64,000 nucleotides of DNA, taken from NCBI GenBank assembly GCA_964035795.1, contig OZ038322.1, forward strand, positions 11,300,038-11,364,037, read 5' to 3'. This document shows, piece by piece, positions 26,601-41,680 of this stretch (within the stretch, counting starts at the first letter, position 1; every line of letters begins with the position of its first letter). Both the position numbers and the translations under genes were made by a program. Source of the DNA: Pterobdella sp. o SKG-2022 (lineage: Eukaryota > Annelida > Clitellata > Hirudinida > Piscicolidae). The notes beneath the pieces were generated by a model. The model was not told where the DNA came from and did not search any database. It saw only the letters and a list, made by a program, of their open reading frames with translations.

Positions 26601-27478
26601 TTTAGATTTTTGTTTTTATGATACTATTTCATATAAATTGTTGTTGGAATCTAATAAATAATATGAAAAAATTTTAATTTTAATAATCACCAATTTAATA
26701 CTTAAAGTAAAAAATAAAATTTTTGGTTAATATAGCAAAAAAAGTACTCACTCGACATCATCATCTTTTTTCTTTGGCTGATAATCTTTTACAAGTTTTC
26801 TGTGAAATTTTATTGTAAATAATTAAAATTAACCTAATTAATGCAGAATGACTTTTTCATAAAATATAAATAGCTAAAACCAAATAGGTAAATTATTTTC
26901 ACATAAATTTATCAAGTTGTCAAATAGAAAATAAAAATGCAAGGAACCAAGCCTTAGACTTGTGAACTAAGCCCAAATATTTTTACTTTAAGCACTTTAT
27001 ATCGAAGAAAATACTTAAATATTTTATGAATTATTTTTATAGAATAAAAAATGAATTATTGTTTATGAGATACTGCTTCTTACTTGAGTTTAGATGCATA
27101 TTCAATTTCGATGGAGGCTCTGGTCTTTGTGAATTGAGCAAATTTGTCACAAAATTCAATTCCTTTGGATGTATAACTAGCTATTTGATCGAATTGGTCC
27201 TTGAATGGAAGAAGTTTGATTTAAGTTTTGTTATTATATATAAAGAACATGTCGTGGTTTCTTTAAAAGTTCAAAATTTATTTCTGTTATTCGTACAAAA
27301 AAATGCATATTCAACTTTTAAAAAAATTTATATTTTTTTCAAAAGCAAAGTATTTTTTCAAATTCAAGAATAAATTAGGACTTTCGCATATCTCCCGTTC
27401 TATTAAATGAATCACTTCTTTTTAAATTGAATACAAAATTACTTGAATACTTACCCATAAATCTTTGCCCCAAAGCAT
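17668..27478 (-). CDS. Cip4: CIP4/FNBP1/TOCA-1 family protein (F-BAR, HR1, SH3)
   Basis: Proposed exons: 27478-27455, 27199-27084, 26799-26752, 25961-25906, 25377-25286, 23030-22968, 22452-22348, 21802-21674, 21425-21279, 20974-20753, 20058-19946, 19730-19573, 19318-19186, 18362-18148, 17858-17668. The total is 1,812 nt, 603 aa, close to human FNBP1L (605), and every junction is in phase. The N-terminus MLWGKDLWDQFDQI matches the FCH start of FNBP1. F-BAR landmarks follow: DYQPKKK, KYEKAFKEMEKAQEAYRKAD, YHTHMPAIFD, DKMKTGFNPPEDLPFED. The HR1 Cdc42-binding coiled coil has LPPNQQRKKLHQKIEHL and GDPGSLAKQLEENGVKLDRL. The C-terminal SH3 domain is split by an intron: CYALFPFT, then EGSISMVEGEEFEVLESDQG and GFVPASYIRM. 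The family couples membrane curvature to Cdc42, N-WASP and dynamin in endocytosis and actin assembly. It is likely the single invertebrate counterpart of TRIP10, FNBP1 and FNBP1L. Confidence 0.95.
18541..18776. repeat. (CCCTA)n pentanucleotide satellite
   Basis: About 230 bp of near-perfect CCCTA units, with a few variants (CCATA, CCTTC) and CTAC units at both edges. It lies in an intron of the CIP4-family gene. It is a 5-bp repeat, not the 6-bp metazoan telomere motif. The long frames across it (LPYPT repeats) are artefacts. Confidence 0.97.
19021..19050. repeat. AAT trinucleotide microsatellite
   Basis: A short run of AAT/ATA units in an intron of the CIP4-family gene; no further significance seen. 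Confidence 0.9.
22011..22186 (-). mobile_element. tRNA-derived SINE, copy 2
   Basis: Inside an intron of the CIP4-family gene. On the minus strand it has the GTCGGCC head, A box, B box (GGTTCGATCC), the AATTAGCACCTGTTCCA segment, a GCGCTTTATAATTACCGC segment and an ATTAC-repeat tail. Same family as 11607-11760 and 33884-34064. Confidence 0.85.
23040..25280. other. Large intron of the CIP4-family gene
   Basis: AT-rich intron between exons 25377-25286 and 23030-22968. Apart from the dispersed repeat at 24191-24567, I see no coding or structured element. Confidence 0.6.
24191..24567. repeat. Dispersed repeat, empty-site copy
   Basis: Nearly identical (a handful of substitutions) to 37109-37458 plus 38977-39003. 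Shared text runs from TGTTCAAATTTTGTCT to ATCATACTCGTA and TTGATTTGAT. In this copy GCCACTATAATCATACTCG is uninterrupted, whereas the other copy has a mariner element between the two parts. The frame of about 66 codons found in both copies is AT-rich and shows no family resemblance, so I do not call it a gene. Confidence 0.95.
26000..26750. other. Intron of the CIP4-family gene
   Basis: AT-rich intronic DNA with no recognisable element. Confidence 0.5.
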
Positions 27479-27667
27479 GTTTTTTAGTTATCCTAAATGA
27501 AATAAAAAGCAATATAGTGTTTTTTAAAAGTGAAATTACGTATCTAATTTACAACCTTGCATAAATTAGAGAAATACTTATTGAAATTCATTAAATTTGG
27601 ACGTCATATTTTAAAATTTTCGAAAAATTCATTTTTACTTCGATAACAATCAAAATAAATTTTAGTA
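27479..27667. promoter_or_regulatory. Putative divergent promoter of the CIP4-family and VCP-like genes
   Basis: The minus-strand start codon at 27478 and the candidate plus-strand start at 27668 are about 190 bp apart, head to head. Upstream non-coding exons could lie farther out on either side, so the shared promoter is inferred. No TATA or other core motif is distinctive in this AT-rich stretch. Confidence 0.4.
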
Positions 27668-32310
<4,643 letters not shown>

Positions 32311-32417
32311 TGATGAATTTGCATCATAACTTTTAAATGAACATTTTTTGAAAATTTATCTTTAATGAACAAGTTATTTTCGTTTTATCAAAAATGCAAT
32401 TCATGCTCAATTTTCTA

Positions 32418-35385
32418 TCAATTCAACCCTATCAGCTTCATTTTGCTGGGATATCTAGCTCTGTGTGGCAAACACTTATCTTTTTCGATAAAGATCGAAT
32501 ATTGAATTACAGCAATATTCTTCTCTAAAGCCATTCTCTCATCCAAAAGATCCTTCAGTGAATTCTCAGACTCATTAGTTTTCTGAATCAATATATCATT
32601 TGACCGCATCAAATCATTCACTTCAGCTACTAAACTGTGAGGGTTTTATCAAATAGCTAAGCACAGCCATACACAAACTTTTAAATATGATGTTTGTGAA
32701 CCTGTATTGAGCTGGATCTCTAGTGAGCTCAACGTTAGGTCGATCTTCTCTGGTTCTCAGTCGAGTCTGTGCCACTTTAAGCGTGTTTTCTTTTCTCAAC
32801 ATGCACTTTTTTAGATCTTCAATGTTTTTTTCACATTCATGAATCATGTTGTAAACCTGCCAATATCAATTTTAAAATGAGTTTCAAAACTATAAGTTCT
32901 GCTATGAAGCTAAATAAACTAATTGTCTATATAAACAGTCTTCAACGTCAATTTATGGGAAAAATTTTGTACATTTATTGAGCAAAAATAGCTAAAATTT
33001 TCGGTTATTATAGCCTTACCATAATACGTTAGCATTATGTGTCTTGCTAAAGTATTATGGTAAGGCTATACTAACCGAAAATTTTAGCTATTTTTGCTCA
33101 ATAAATGTATTGAATTTTTCCCATAAATTGACGTTGAAGAGTGTTGGTATTGCTTATAATTACATTAAAATTTCTCTAAAAAGTTAAATTTTAATTGTCT
33201 ATATATATTATTTAATACCATGTTTGAACTAAAAAGTGTATGTATATAAATATATATGTATTTATAAACCTTTTTCAAATCTTCTCTCAACTTCCACAAA
33301 GTTTCGTTCAGATTAGAAATTCTTTGGTTAAAAAGCGAATTAACCTCGTCACTTTGTTTGATAAGGTCGTATGATACAGTGTCTAATATATTATCAATGA
33401 GAGTTCTCAATTGAATAGATGCCATTCTTTCTTGTTCAGCTTGAGCCAGGTTGTCGTGAGTAAACTGAGTCCATGATTCGGGCGTTGATTGGCTTTGAAG
33501 AAAAATTTAATGTTTTTTTAGCTTCATCACTCTAATGCAATTTATGAAATGTCATTTGAGTGTTAGATACATATTCTTTGAAATAAACAACATTATTAAA
33601 TTTTCATAATAAATTAATCAATCTATTTAAGAAATGATAGCAATAAGATAAGTTATCTTTTAAAATAGGCCACAAATTATTTGTTTACAAAGCGTTGGTG
33701 TCTATTGCTGCTTCCTTTTTTTACTTGGTGCTTGACCTCAAAAGCGCTGGCTGCTACAAAGCTGGCTAGCCCTTGTCTCACTTGCATTGTTTATTTGTAA
33801 AAACTGTGTCAAATCCGTCCGAACAAAAAACGTGAGAAAAGCTTGCATTTTTGTGGAGTCTGGATGTAGATCTGAAGTTGTTTGTCGGACCGTATGGCTC
33901 AGAGGTAGAGCATTAGATTAATTACCTGAAGTTATCGGGTTTGATCCTGCGTGGGCTGACAATTAGCAACTATTACACAGTACATTAAATTTTTAGCAGG
34001 CACTTCGATCTAAAAAGAAAAGCGCTTTATAAATACCACATTACGTTTACATTACATTACATTGTGACACTAATTTTTTTTGAGCAGTGACACATCACAC
34101 GCCAAGTTGATTCCATCATTCTTTCGTCAGCCTTGACCCTGATTTGAGCCCAGTACCTTTGGATTTGATGCCTTATGCTTCTACAGATACGTTAACTTGG
34201 CAGACAAGTTATACAGACAATTCGGATAAATAAAAACTATATTTTAAAACCGACCTAATAATCGTTTTTTTGAACAACTTGAATTTCAAGAAATAGAAAA
34301 AAAGCTGGAACATTTTTAAATTTTTTATGTCATTTTCGACATTTGAAACTTATGAAAAAATAATCTTATTCTTTAATAAGCCTTATTATTTTTAATAATA
34401 ATTTAACTTACTTTTGATTTCATTCATAAATCTAAGTTTAATACAAAAATGAAGATCTATTTCTCACATTTCTTGGAACTTGGCAGCTGCGGGATAAAAC
34501 TGTTTGCACATGGAATCGTCTTGGAGTTTCAAGTTTCTGCACTCGAGGTCTGAAGCTTCTTTTTTATCGCTCCAATCTGCTTCTAACTCTTGTTTCATTG
34601 CTTTTAATCGCCTTGTTTATGTAGATTAGTTGAAAAATAGAAAAAATTTTATTTTAAAAAACTAAATTACTTGAACTGTTAAACAAACTTTAACAACTGA
34701 CGAATATTAACATCTGCTCTAATAAAAACTCATTTACTTGAACTGCTCATCAGCTTGGCGTATTGTTTTTTTGATTAATTCCAATCCACTATTTACGACC
34801 TCAAACTCCTGTTGAAAATATGAAGTTGAAATTTACAATTATTAGAATAGGCATGCTTGTTATGACCTTCAACAAACCCAGTTCAACGGAATCTTGAACC
34901 TTATCAGCACCATCTCTTAACTCTCGAGCATTCAAGTTATCCGTTACAATCATATGAACTATTTCATAGGCAAGCAATGAGTTTTCTAATCTGAATTTCC
35001 ATTTATTAATGTTTTCTATTTCTGATGTGTTTGCTTTTATTTCTTCTAATAATTCACTGAGCCACAGAGTTAGGTCATTGAATCTGTCTTGTAGCTGGTT
35101 GGTCGAATGCACTTGAACTTGTCTAGCGTGAATGTCACTTTTCGTAATCACTTCTTTAGAAACTTTATTCACCAAATCAGCATTGCTCAGATCCGACAGA
35201 ACTTGTCTAAAACGTGCATAAAGAGCCTCTGTTGATTCAGCGCTGTTGAACTTGCTACTTCTGAAACCAACAGTCGAAACCCCCATGTCATTACCACTAT
35301 TTAATAAGTCTTTCAATTCTTCTCTACATGCTATATTTTTTCCAAGTTGGTTCAGCTCATGTGTTGATATAGTGCCTGAAGTCAT
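32418..35385 (-). CDS. TEKT4: Tektin-4-like ciliary/flagellar protein
   Basis: Exons 35385-34867, 34808-34738, 34611-34468, 33492-33270, 32856-32702, 32634-32418; 1,329 nt, 442 aa (human TEKT4 435), all in phase. I chose the ATG at 35385 (MTSGTISTHELN) because the frame further upstream has no other ATG. Tektins are coiled-coil filaments inside doublet microtubules of cilia and sperm flagella. Landmarks shared with tektin-4: STPESWTQFTHDNLAQAEQE, HVAQTRL-like KVAQTRLRTRE, the tektin nonapeptide (here RPNVELTRD) and the C-terminus SIFIEKDKCLPHRARYPSK. The usual cysteine of the nonapeptide RPNVELCRD is threonine. The gene ends about 110 bp from the convergent VCP-like gene. An intron (32857-33269) carries a fold-back MITE. 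Confidence 0.95.
32939..33140. mobile_element. Fold-back MITE, copy A
   Basis: A near-perfect inverted repeat of about 200 bp: the left arm from TCTTCAACGTCAATTTATGG returns as CCATAAATTGACGTTGAAGA. The arms of roughly 85-90 nt contain ACATTTATTGAG and ATAGCCTTACCATAATAC, and the loop is about 20 nt. It sits in an intron of the tektin gene. It has no coding capacity, so it is a non-autonomous DNA element. Confidence 0.9.
33884..34064 (+). mobile_element. tRNA-derived SINE, copy 3
   Basis: Inside an intron of the tektin gene. GTCGGACCGTATGGCTCAGA head, B box GGTTTGATCC, then GGGCTGACAATTAGC, AAAAGCGCTTTATAAATACC and an ATTAC-repeat tail. Its sequence is further from the other two copies, so probably older. 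Confidence 0.85.
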
Positions 35386-37108
35386 CTTAAACAACTTCAA
35401 AGTTTTCGAACAACTGAATTGAAGTTTTGTAAACTTCAACTAGAATTAATTAATAATAACGCTGCGATTTAATCTTCAAATTTAAAAACCGTTAAAAGCA
35501 TAAAAAAGAAAATTATTTAAAATAATTTAAACTAAAAATATTAAAATTTTATAATTTGATAATTGAATTTTAATTAGCTTATTATCAAAGGTTCATTTAT
35601 TAAAGGTTCACTGTGTTCTGATTGGTTGCTAAAATTTTAGATTTTTTTCGCAAATTTCGAAAAAATAATTATTGAAGATTAATTTTTTGCTTAGCTTTGA
35701 TTGGTTGCTTCAAATTAAAATTTTTTTTGCAAATTTTGAAAAAAAAATCATTTTGTTTCAATTATAGATTTTTTTTTCGGATTTTCACAAATTTTTGAAA
35801 TTTTAAGCAACCAATCATAACACAGCAAAAAGATTAACGCTTCGTTCGATCAAACTCACCCGTTTTTAACAAGCGAACTTTGAGAAAAGGATCACTCAAC
35901 ATTAGTGCGATTATCTCAGCCGATCCATGTTATTTTCTCCATGAATTATAGCTTGCGGCACTATAGCTTGCTAGCGTAAAATAATTTTTTTCTTGGACAT
36001 CAGTTACTACATAACTGAATTTATCAATAAATTTGATAATATGACTTATTCTTACACAATAATTATTCATAAAAACGCTTTAAAGTAGATATATTTCCTA
36101 ACCTCTGTGTTTTCTTCTTTTATTAGCTTTTTGTATAAGAGTTAGAGAAAGAATCAGTTTTTGATTTATATCTTAGCTTTTTGATATTCACTAGCCTTAT
36201 TAGGTAGCTATTTGTGAGAGTAAAAATTTTTAAGTGGCTTCCAACAAGTTTACCTCAGTTAGGAGTTTGGAATGGTAAAAGGGCGGATCCAGGATCATAC
36301 CCTTTTTTGGCAAACGTGCATATGACCAAACCATTTAAGTCACTGCTGAAATAGTACTAAAGGTGAAAGGCGGATATTTAGGCGTTGGTGTAAGGTGCTT
36401 GATCTTAATTGGATCGATGCTAAGCAAAGACAATCAAGAAAGATCTCGGTAATCTGTTAGTCTCAGAAAAGAGCTGTTTCCACCATCAAAAGTTGGCACT
36501 TATATGCAAATCACCCAAGAAAAACGTGCCAGAACCGCAAAGATTTGAGTTGTAATATCAGCAAAAAAAGCCAATTCCAACAGTGTAAAATTAATGTCGA
36601 AGTTGTGAGAATGATATCCTACATTCTCAACTGCTTGAAAACTTTTTGGCGCCAATCGAAGGTGGCCTGTCAAAGATGTAATGGTGGCTCGAATAGTCTA
36701 TTTGTATACTTAAAAACTACATAACTCAGTTGAAAATGTCAAAATATTAATATTTAAAATAATTTAGCAATTTTATTCAAAATTCGATAACTTAGTACAC
36801 TAAGATACAAGAACTACTTCTTTTGGGATGAATTCGGATTTTTTGCTTTCCACAGAAAAAAAGATGAACTTCGAATATCAACAATTTAATTATATGCAAC
36901 AGAAAAAATAACAAAAATAAACACTTCATGGTTTTTGGGGGGTAATAAAGGCTGGCATTACTTGGATGGAAATTCTATAAAAGATTAAAAAAAAATTATC
37001 ATTTAATTAATCAAAAAATATACCAATAAAAAAAAAAGATAAGCACTTTCTGGTTTCATTTGTGATAACGTGGAAGTCCCATTGGAGAAAAAAGATTAAG
37101 AAAATGAA
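35386..37108. other. Intergenic region upstream of tektin-4
   Basis: Contains the tektin promoter side, the fold-back element at about 35585-35835 and a GC-richer stretch at 36230-36720. In different frames that stretch gives short pieces vaguely like a Tc1-type transposase. I could not assemble these into a convincing protein and do not call a gene. Confidence 0.4.
35585..35835. repeat. Degenerate fold-back element
   Basis: TGATTGGTTGCTAAAATTTT on the left is answered by AAATTTTAAGCAACCAATCA on the right, with a second internal GATTGGTTGC copy at about 35700 and runs of T or A between. It looks like an old MITE-type inverted repeat with imperfect arms. Confidence 0.55.
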
Positions 37109-37458
37109 GTTGTTCAAATTTTGTCTAAAATTAACATTTTATTGCTCAAAATTTTTTATTTAAAGTTTTATCTGTATATATTTTTTGTTTATTATCACAG
37201 ATTTAATTATTTTTATACATTCATAAAATCAACTCAGTTTTCTAAATGTCATTTATATAAGTATTATTATGATTGCTTTTGTTTCAAACAACAGACCTTT
37301 TTTTCATATAATCTTAGATAACTGCTTTGTTTATTTAGTTATACTTGCATAGTTTTTTTTTAAATTGTCATATCTAAGAAAACTTACATTATATTACATT
37401 GCATTCAAAGTTCATAATATTCATTAGTCTAGAAACTCCTGAAGTTAATGCCACTATA

Positions 37459-38974
37459 CAGGGTGCGAAATTGCCATACACCCACCCATAATTTTGTTCA
37501 TTGATCGCGTGTTTTATACTATAAATTAATGAAGTTTTGACGGATCGAGAAAAATGATACAAGAAGGCCGACAATTTTATTTAAAAAAACAAAAAAATTT
37601 TAAAAATAAGTGAAAAACCATTTTGGAAGTGCGAAATCGCTATCAACCCAGCTTGGTTTTTGGGTCTTTTCAGTGTCTATAGTTGTTTGAATAACCTTTT
37701 TTTTTATTACTTTATTCACCTAGTCGGCATTGAGTCAATTAATTTTTTAAAGTACTCAACTGAAAGATTTTCCCAGGTAAAAACAATTTCTTTCTTCAAA
37801 TCTTCCTTGTTCTTGAAACTCTTTCCGTTTTCGTAAATATTTTGCACCATTGACCCCCAAACATTTTCTATTGGGTTCGAATCAAGTGAACGAGCTGGCC
37901 AATTTAATATGGCAACATTATTATTTTCCATCCAGGTTTTAGTGCACTATGAAGTATGGATGGGTGCATTATCTTGCTGAAAAATCCAGGATTTTTCCAT
38001 ATTACTCTGGCAATATGGAAGTAAGCATTCTTCTAAAGTATAAATATATGCTTTAGAATCTTGTTTTCCTTCCAAAAAGGCCAAACGTGTTTTACCGTTG
38101 GCGCTTATGCCTCCCCACTCCAGGATTGTCGTTTTAAGAACAACTTTGGTGGGTGCTTGGAATCCTTCCAGTGGTACTGATACCCAGCAGGACCATCTAA
38201 AGTGAAGTTCTTCTCATCCCTAAAAATGATTTTTGTCCAATTCTGGTAAATTTTCAATTTATTTTCACACCACGTGACTCTAGTTTGGCGGTGCGAAACG
38301 CTCGTCACGGAACACGTTTTGTCATGCCATACTGCAAGAAATGTTGATTGTTCAATACGACGTGTTGAGAGGTATTTGTTGATCTTTTCGAAGTTGATCT
38401 GCTGACATAGTGCCTCTACTAGCTTGGCGATTCAGCCTTCTTGTGGCCTGAGGGGTCATTTTGGATTTTTTTTCCTTCTCTTTTGCGTTTTTATATTTTT
38501 CAGGTGACTTCAAAAACTTCAAAATAACATTTTTACTGCGTCTAATGATGTGTGCAATTTCTCTACTGGACTTTCCAACTTGATTTAAGCTCAGGATTTG
38601 GACTTGTTCTTCCGATGATAATTTACTTCCTTTACATGTTTGTAGACAAAAAGAATAAAAAAAAATATAATTTCTTCACTTTATATAGTACTTCATATGT
38701 AAATACATAGTTGAAAGCAACAATAAAGTTTGTTTGATGTCCATAACTGATAAAGTTATGCGGATTTACAAATGGGTCTTATAGCAATTTCATAGCCGAG
38801 TTTCAGTAATTAAAGCTTTGAGTCGATATTTTCAAAGCTTTAAAGAAAATGCAAATTAGAATGTTAATCATATATAATTTTTTATATATTTTAAAAAATT
38901 GTATGCAAAAATAGTAAAAATCAAACGAGGTATTTCATAAAGCATGGTTGGGCGTATGGCAATTTCGTACCCTG
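37459..38974 (-). mobile_element. Tc1/mariner (DD34E) transposon
   Basis: 1,516 bp with inverted ends: CAGGGTGCGAAATTGCCATA on the left and, reverse-complemented, CAGGGTACGAAATTGCCATA on the right. TA duplications flank it at 37457-37458 and 38975-38976. The minus strand carries the transposase relic at 38660-37716. A helix-turn-helix part has SSEEQVQILSLNQVGKSS. The first catalytic block is IIFRDEKNFTLDGP, the second WIFQQDNAPIHTS, the third PARSLDSNPIENVWG. The Asp-to-Glu spacing in the last two is 34 residues. Stops and frame changes (for example a stop just after HTS) show this copy is dead. The uninterrupted copy of the same host repeat at 24.2 kb confirms both element ends. Confidence 0.97.
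37716..38660 (-). pseudogene. Mariner/Tc1-like transposase, inactivated
   Basis: Broken transposase within 37459-38974. All three catalytic acidic residues are still recognisable (DEKNF, QQDNAP, PIENVWG). The reading frame is interrupted by at least one stop (after QQDNAPIHTS) and by frameshifts near 38110 and 38330. The C-terminus FKKLIDSMPTR is typical of the family. Confidence 0.9.
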
Positions 38975-39144
38975 TAATCATACTCGTAATTGATTTGATG
39001 ATGTAAGCCAAATGATATAGCTTGTACACTTAAGTTGAGGTTATAGTTGTTAGTAGTTTTTTAAGTTAATTATCTTTTATTCATTTATTATGCACCAAGT
39101 TATTGTATGTAAATAATCAATCACATACAACCAAATCAATCCAA

Positions 39145-40981
39145 ACAACACAGCTGAACGTCTTGCTGTTTACAAAGATCACTTTCAAAAGCTTCTCGGA
39201 CCATTACCGGAGATAGATGATCAACCCGTACAAAAAGTATTCCATACTTTCTCAATTAAAACTGGTGAATTTACTACTAATGATCTTCAAGCTTCCATAA
39301 AGTCGTTTGCAAAATAACAAAGCAATTGCTAATATACCAATTGAAACATGGAAAACAGGCTTTATGAACGAAAAATTATTTAATATATGCAACAAAACAT
39401 ATCTTTGTGACGCACCAAACTGCTGACTACAAGGTGCAATCTTACCTGTTCCAAAAAAGAGACACTTGAGTTTACTCAGCATATATCGAGGAATAACTCT
39501 ATCTTCGTCAGCATCCAAAATATACAATAAAATGTTGCTGGATAGAATACGTCCAATTTTAGACGAAAAGTTAAAAACAAACCAAAATGGCTTCAGACTT
39601 GGTCGATCCACTCTTGCTCAAATCCTCAAAGCTTTTGATTCAATTCATAGAGGAAAATTAATGGAAATACTGAAAGCATATGGCACTCCTCTTGAAACTG
39701 TAAACGCAATTTCATTTCTATATAAAAGCACTACTGCAAAAGTTATCTTCCCAGATGGTGATACAAGTTTTTTTCCAATTCATGCAGGAGTTTTGCAGGA
39801 AGATACACCATCACCCAACCTGTTCATAATAGCTGTAAATTATGCAATAAAGACAACAACATCAAATTCAGCTGATTGTGGCTTTACTCTCGAAAAAGCT
39901 AAAAGTAGGAGATATCCAGCACTATGTATAACAGACATAGACTACGCAGATGATATTGCCCTACTTTCAGACTGTGTAGAAAGCTGAAAAACTGTTGCAT
40001 AATGTGGAAATGGCAGCCAAAATAATAGGTTTTCACATTAATGAAAAAAAACAAATTTAAGCAAAATCCTTCAAAACTCACCAAAATAAACAAAAAATGC
40101 ATAAAACTCACAAACGATTTTCTCTATCTAGGATCCTGGATATATTCCAACGAGAAAGACGTTGACGTAAGAATCGGTAAAGCTTGGGTTGCCTTACTAA
40201 AACTAAATACTATCTATAAAGAAAAACGCTAATTAAGATTAATTTTTTAATACGTTTATTGAGAATCAAAAGCTATAATTTTGGATAAGTTTAGCCTTAT
40301 CATAAAAAGTTAATTTTTTGCTAACGTTTTATGATAAGGCTAAACTTATCCAAAATTCTAGCTTTTGATTCTCAATAAATGTATTAAAAATTTCTCTTAA
40401 TTGATGTTTTTCGTTAAAAAAGATTGAAGGAAAATACATACGATGTCTCTGAAAAGTTAAATACTATCTGGAACTCAAGTCTATCAAAAAACTTGAAATT
40501 AGCATTTTTTCATACTACAGTGCTACTTCATACTGTGCTTCTTTATGGATCTAGTACCTGGAAATTGACTAAAAAGTTAGAAATGAGGTTAAAAGGGTGC
40601 TATAAAAAAATTCTAAGAGTTGTGAATAATGTAAAATGGTAATAATGTACTATATGACAATTTACCAAAGATAACCAATACAATTGCAACACAGAGAGTG
40701 ATTCTGCAGGAAATTGCTTTCGCAGTAAAGAAGCCATACACAAATTGATACTATGGGAACCAAGATGTGGTAATAATACTAGAGGAAGACCAACTCGAAA
40801 TTTTATCAACCAATTAACTGGTGACACTAATCTTGATAAAGAAGATTTAGAAACAGCTATGCGCGATAGGGAGTATTGGAAGAACAAAGTCATAGAAGTT
40901 CGACTACGACATGATGATGATGACGTGATTATATCAATTACTTTTTCTTCCACAACGCAAGCTACAATTTGCAGACGCTAG
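39145..40981 (+). mobile_element. LINE reverse transcriptase fragment, split by a MITE
   Basis: A decayed ORF2 in several frames. It has a pre-RT part (AERLAVYKDHFQKLLGPLPE), RT motifs (YRGITLSSSASKIYNKMLLD, NQNGFRLGRST, KAFDSIHRGKL) and the catalytic YADD box in ITDIDYADDIALLSD. The C-terminal part has VLLYGSSTWKLTKKLE, GRPTRNFINQL and LETAMRDREYWKNKVIEVR. The sequence between GRSTLAQIL and KAFDSIHR is shorter than usual, which points to an internal deletion. Frames are broken several times, and at 40218-40415 a fold-back MITE interrupts the protein. The endonuclease end is missing (5' truncation), as is usual for LINE copies. Confidence 0.92.
40218..40415. mobile_element. Fold-back MITE, copy B (nested in LINE)
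   Basis: A palindromic element of about 195 bp. Left arm GTTTATTGAGAATCAAAAGC and GGATAAGTTTAGCCTTATCA, right arm TGATAAGGCTAAACTTATCC and TCAATAAATGTATTAAAAAT. It lies within the LINE coding part: the LINE protein stops after NTIYKEKR and resumes with KENTYDVSEKLNTIW on the other side. It shares the subterminal TTTATTGAG motif and layout with the copy at 32939-33140. Confidence 0.9.
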
Positions 40982-41680
40982 TGCCGCAAGTTATAATTCG
41001 CGTAAAAGGCAACATCGCAGTGGCTGCGAAAACCATGATAATTTTGAGTGAATAATTTCCAAAGATTCTTCCTATTGAAAACGTATTTTGCTTCAGAAAA
41101 AAAATTGCTCTCGTTATATAAGAAAGAAATTTATTTATTTGCAACTATTGCTAAATATTTACAAAATTTGTAAGTGTATTGTTATCTTCGTTTTCAAATA
41201 ATTATTTTGTTCATTAATGAAAAGCAAAAAAAGAGTGTCATGTTTGTTATATTGAACTTCCTTTCACTAGTTCATTTTATTTGTTTATAAAAAGTCTTCG
41301 TCAACTATGGAATCAATTTAATTGTTATTTCAATTCCAGAATACATATTATAGTGAGGGGTAAAAATTATAATATATTCAGAGTCAATCATTTGAAGAAA
41401 TAAAATTTTTTTTTTTGAATTTTCATATTCACAATAACAGAAAATTTAATTATAAATATCAACTATTGCAGAAGATTTCAAAAACATAAATCAACATTTT
41501 CAAGTTGAAGAGTAAAGAATGAACTAAAAAAGGTTTATTTTGACACTAAAATTTAAAATTTTGTACAAAAATTAATTTTAATCAATGTAAATTACTAAAT
41601 AAAAATTTTAATATTCACATAAATTAAGATAATTATTTTATGGTTATTTATTATATTTATTTACTGTTATTTCAGAGATA
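40982..41680. other. Upstream region of GPD2
   Basis: AT-rich DNA between the LINE fragment and the GPD2 start codon. No element or coding signal was recognised; it presumably contains the GPD2 promoter and 5' UTR. Confidence 0.4.

Larger units (their letters stand above)
37109..39003. repeat. Dispersed repeat, copy interrupted by mariner element
   Basis: The left part (37109-37458) and right part (38977 to about 39003) together match 24191-24567. The break falls exactly at the target TA, which is duplicated on both sides of the 1.5-kb mariner element. Confidence 0.93.

Noticed and set aside
36230..36720. Possible second Tc1-type transposase relic
   Set aside because: Only short, scattered resemblances in different frames. 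No catalytic motifs or inverted ends could be found.
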